A program made the translations under genes and the position numbers. Shown here piece after piece: positions 10,851-13,696 of a stretch of DNA of 13,696 nt. The first letter of the stretch is position 1. Each line of letters begins with the position of its first letter. The notes beneath the pieces were generated by a model, which was not told the origin of the DNA, did no database searches, and worked only from the letters and a program-made list of their open reading frames with translations. Origin of the DNA: Brugia malayi (lineage: Eukaryota; Nematoda; Chromadorea; Rhabditida; Onchocercidae); assembly GCF_000002995.4 (NCBI RefSeq), contig NW_025062409.1, positions 1 through 13,696 of the forward strand, given 5' to 3'.

Positions 10851-12095
10851 AAGCTTATTTTGAAATTAATTGACTATGTTACGTGAATTGTACCAGTGCT
10901 GGTCGTATATTGCGTCGTCATTTTATAGTTTAAATATTAAAATACGCTTTTGTAATTAAGTTTTGCGCATAAATTCATCAGCAAAATTAATAAAACTTTC
11001 AATTAATCATGATTTTAATTCAATTTAAGAATTTAAATTAAATTTAAATTTAAGTTTTGAATTTATTAAAAATTTTAAAATTTGTTGTAGTTTTCTTACA
11101 TTAGACAAGGAAATTGGTTCTAATTTATCAATTCTAATTTTAATTAAGTGCCAAAACTACTAAAAAAAGCTTATTTTGAAATTAATTGACTATGTTACGT
11201 GAATTGTACCAGTGCTGGTCGTATATTGCGTCGTCATTTTATAGTTTAAATATTAAAATACGCTTTTGTAATTAAGTTTTGCGCATAAATTCATCAGCAA
11301 AATTAATAAAACTTTCAATTAATCATGATTTTAATTCAATTTAAGAATTTAAATTAAATTTAAATTTTGAATTTATTAAAAATTTTAAAATTTGTTGTAG
11401 TTTTCTTACATTAGACAAGGAAATTGGTTCTAATTTATCAATTTTAATTTTAATTAAGTGCCAAAACTACTAAAAAAAGCTTATTTTGAAATTAATTGAC
11501 TATGTTACGTGAATTGTACCAGTGCTGGTCGTATATTGCGTCGTCATTTTATAGTTTAAATATTAAAATACGCTTTTGTAATTAAGTTTTGCGCATAAAT
11601 TCATCAGCAAAATTAATAAAACTTTCAATTAATCATGATTTTAATTCAATTTAAGAATTTAAATTAAATTTAAATTTTGAATTTTTTAAAATTTTAAAAT
11701 TTGTTGTAGTTTTCTTACATTAGACAAGGAAATTGGTTCTAATTTATCAATTCTAATTTTAATTAAGTGCCAAAACTACTAAAAAAAGCTTATTTTGAAA
11801 TTAATTGACTATGTTACGTGAATTGTACCAGTGCTGGTCGTATATTGCGTCGTCATTTTATAGTTTAAATATTAAAATACGCTTTTGTAATTAAGTTTTG
11901 CGCATAAATTCATCAGCAAAATTAATAAAACTTTCAATTAATCATGATTTTAATTCAATTTAAGAATTTAAATTAAATTTAAATTTTGAATTTTTTAAAA
12001 ATTTTAAAATTTGTTGTAGTTTTCTTACATTAGACAAGGAAATTGGTTCTAATTTATCAATTTTAATTTTAATTAAGTGCCAAAACTACTAAAAA
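10851..12095 (+). repeat. Units 36-39, four-unit pattern recurring
   Basis: Four units of 316, 310, 309 and 310 bp, total 1245 bp, repeat the long, 310, 309, 310 length order of the block at 5289. The long unit has TTTAAGTTTTGAATTTATT, matching the left-edge unit 1 rather than units 10, 14 or 18. Units 37 and 38 resemble units 23 and 24 in their AT tracts. The C/T site reads C, T, C, T, ending the long run of C. Confidence 0.6.
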
Positions 12096-13053
12096 AAGCT
12101 TATTTTGAAATTAATTGACTATGTTACGTGAATTGTACCAGTGCTGGTCGTATATTGCGTCGTCATTTTATAGTTTAAATATTAAAATACGCTTTTGTAA
12201 TTAAGTTTTGCGCATAAATTCATCAGCAAAATTAATAAAACTTTCAATTAATCATGATTTTAATTCAATTTAAGAATTTAAATTAAATTTAAATTCAAAT
12301 TTAAGTTTGAATTTATTAAAATTTTAAAATTTGTTGTAGTTTTCTTACATTAGACAAGGAAATTGGTTCTAATTTATCAATTTTAATTTTAATTAAGTGC
12401 CAAAACTACTAAAAAAAGCTTATTTTGAAATTAATTGACTATGTTACGTGAATTGTACCAGTGCTGGTCGTATATTGCGTCGTCATTTTATAGTTTAAAT
12501 ATTAAAATACGCTTTTGTAATTAAGTTTTGCGCATAAATTCATCAGCAAAATTAATAAAACTTTCAATTAATCATGATTTTAATTCAATTTAAGAATTTA
12601 AATTAAATTTAAATTCAAATTTAATTTTGAATTTATTAAAAATTTTAAAATTTGTTGTAGTTTTCTTACATTAGACAAGGAAATTGGTTCTAATTTATCA
12701 ATTCTAATTTTAATTAAGTGCCAAAACTACTAAAAAAAGCTTATTTTGAAATTAATTGACTATGTTACGTGAATTGTACCAGTGCTGGTCGTATATTGCG
12801 TCGTCATTTTATAGTTTAAATATTAAAATACGCTTTTGTAATTAAGTTTTGCGCATAAATTCATCAGCAAAATTAATAAAACTTTCAATTAATCATGATT
12901 TTAATTCAATTTAAGAATTTAAATTAATTTAATTCAAATTTAATTTTGAATTTATTAAAATTTTAAAATTTGTTGTAGTTTTCTTACATTAGACAAGGAA
13001 ATTGGTTCTAATTTATCAATTCTAATTTTAATTAAGTGCCAAAACTACTAAAA
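12096..13053 (+). repeat. Units 40-42, consecutive long-form units (320, 321, 317 bp)
   Basis: Three adjacent long units, the only such run in the window. Units 40 and 41 carry AAATTCAAATTTAA-type insertions. Unit 42 has a rearranged version (AAATTAATTTAATTCAAA). All three have GAATTTATT. Outside the AT tract they still match the internal consensus. They mark the transition from the homogeneous array to the decayed edge. Confidence 0.85.
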
Positions 13054-13359
13054 AAGCTAATTTTGAAATTAATTGACTATGTTACGTGAATTGTACCAGT
13101 GCTGGTCGTATATTGCGTCGTCATTTTATAGTTTAAATATTAAAATACGCTTTTGTAATAAAGTTTTGCGCATAATTCATCAGCAAAATTAATAAAACTT
13201 TCAATTAATCATGATTTTAATTCAATTTAAGAATTTAAATTACATTTAAATTTTGAATTTTTAAAAATTTAAAATTTGTTGTAGTTTTCTTACATTAGAC
13301 AAGGAAATTGGTTCTAATTTATCAATTTTAATTTTAATTAAGTGCCAAAACTACTAAAA
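13054..13359 (+). repeat. Unit 43, decaying right-edge copy (306 bp)
   Basis: This unit lost its HindIII site (AAGCTAATTTTG) and one A of the preceding A run. It has GTAATAAAG, shared only with unit 1, a one-base deletion giving GCGCATAATTC instead of GCGCATAAATTC, and TTACATTTAAA in place of TTAAATTTAAA. The A run before the next unit is also one base short. Confidence 0.9.
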
Positions 13360-13684
13360 AAGCTTATTTTGAAATTAATTGACTATGTTACGTGAATTGT
13401 ACCAGTGCTGGTCGTATATTGCGTTGTCGTTTTATAGTTTAAATATTAAAATACGCTTTGTAATTAAGTTTTGCGCATAAATTCATCAGCAAAATTAATT
13501 GAAAGTTTTATTAATCATGATTTTAATTCAATTTAAGAATTTAAATTAAATTTAAATTCAAAATTTAAATTTGAATTTAATAAAAATTTTAAAATTTGTT
13601 GTAGTAGTTTTCTTACATTAGACAAGGAAATTGGTTCTAATTTATCAATTTAAAATTTTAATTAAGTGCCAAAATTACTAAAAA
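13360..13684 (+). repeat. Unit 44, most diverged right-edge copy (325 bp)
   Basis: This is the longest and most altered unit. Changes include GCGTTGTCG in the core, one T lost after TACGC, a micro-inversion at 13494-13515, a rearranged AT tract with TTCAAAATTTAAATTTG and GAATTTAATAAAAA, a duplicated GTA (GTTGTAGTAG), CAATTTAAAATTTTAATT at the C/T site, and AAAATTACTA instead of AAAACTACTA. Changes are spread across all sections, unlike in internal units. The start of a 45th unit follows with an intact HindIII site. Confidence 0.9.
13494..13515. other. Micro-inversion in unit 44
   Basis: Every other unit reads ATTAAT, AAAACTTTCA, ATTAAT here (unit positions 136-157). Unit 44 reads ATTAAT, TGAAAGTTTT, ATTAAT. 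The central ten bases are the exact reverse complement, and the flanking hexamers are palindromes, so the change is a clean inversion with breakpoints anywhere inside the ATTAAT pair. Flanking sequence is in register apart from the one-base deletion upstream. Confidence 0.92.
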
Positions 13685-13696
13685 AAGCTTATTTTG

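Larger units (their letters stand above)
1..13696. repeat. Tandem satellite array, 44 complete units of about 310 bp
   Basis: The window is one uninterrupted head-to-tail array, all units in the same orientation. Taking AAGCTT as unit start, units begin at 3, 319, 628, 940, 1249, 1569, 1871, 2181, 2493, 2801, 3116, 3426, 3735, 4044, 4363, 4673, 4982, 5289, 5609, 5919, 6228, 6538, 6846, 7156, 7465, 7773, 8082, 8391, 8701, 9002, 9312, 9622, 9923, 10232, 10543, 10851, 11167, 11477, 11786, 12096, 12416, 12737, 13054, 13360 and 13685 (45th, cut by the window end). Lengths run from 301 to 325 bp, mean 311. Of 45 anchors, 44 keep the HindIII site; the one at 13054 reads AAGCTA. A HindIII digest should therefore give a strong ~310-bp band. 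Outside one AT tract the internal copies look identical by eye apart from one C/T and one G/A site. No gene, tRNA or transposon end is visible, so the array itself fills every stretch. The host is probably eukaryotic; the satellite family is not one I recognise. Confidence 0.98.

Noticed and set aside
1..13696. CRISPR array.
   Set aside because: Units are about 310 bp and directly abutting, with no unique spacers between short repeats.
1..13696. Mitochondrial control region, kinetoplast repeat or viral homologous-region repeats.
   Set aside because: There are no tRNA or rRNA genes, no flanking coding sequence and no recognised conserved block such as a minicircle CSB-3. Forty-four copies over 13.7 kb fit nuclear satellite DNA better, though organelle origin cannot be formally excluded from the repeat alone.
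1..13696. Telomeric or subtelomeric repeats.
   Set aside because: No TTAGG, TTAGGG or TTTAGGG tandem runs are present.

Overview
The whole window is one head-to-tail satellite DNA array. It holds 44 complete copies of a unit of about 310 bp, counted from one AAGCTT (HindIII) site to the next, plus 2 bases of a preceding copy and 12 bases of a 45th. By hand count the consensus unit is about 21% G+C. I found no protein-coding gene, tRNA, rRNA, mobile element or CRISPR array on either strand; stop codons close every frame within a unit. The high copy number, near-identical copies and absence of genes point to eukaryotic satellite (heterochromatin-type) DNA from an AT-rich genome. CpG is not depleted (6 per unit, about 1.7 times expectation), which fits a lineage with little germline CpG methylation, such as many insects and other invertebrates. 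I do not recognise the family and cannot name the host.

Unit plan, numbered from AAGCTT = 1 in the 310-bp form: positions 1-179 are an almost invariant 5' section. It contains all the CpGs (32-117), a short dyad ACCAG-TG-CTGGT (42-53) and a palindrome AATCATGATT (155-164) set in a wider imperfect dyad. Positions 180-227 are an A/T-only-like hypervariable tract where nearly all length variation (301-325 bp) occurs. Positions 228-310 are a second almost invariant section that includes a PacI-type TTAATTAA and ends in an A7 run leading into the next AAGCTT.

Layout: unit 1 (3-318) is a diverged left-edge copy. Units 2-9 (319-2800) are mixed variants. Units 10-21 (2801-6537) form three copies of a four-unit higher-order pattern (long, 310, 309, variable). 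Units 22-35 (6538-10850) are the most uniform block. Units 36-39 (10851-12095) show the long, 310, 309, 310 length pattern again. Units 40-42 (12096-13053) are all long-form. Units 43 and 44 (13054-13684) decay progressively; unit 44 carries a precise 10-bp micro-inversion between two ATTAAT sites. The pattern of a homogenised centre, diverged ends and variants shared by the two ends suggests that the window covers most of an array and approaches its boundary on both sides.

The points of most interest are the sharp split between invariant and hypervariable parts of the unit, the four-unit higher-order structure, the micro-inversion, and the CpG-rich dyad-containing core as a possible protein-binding site.
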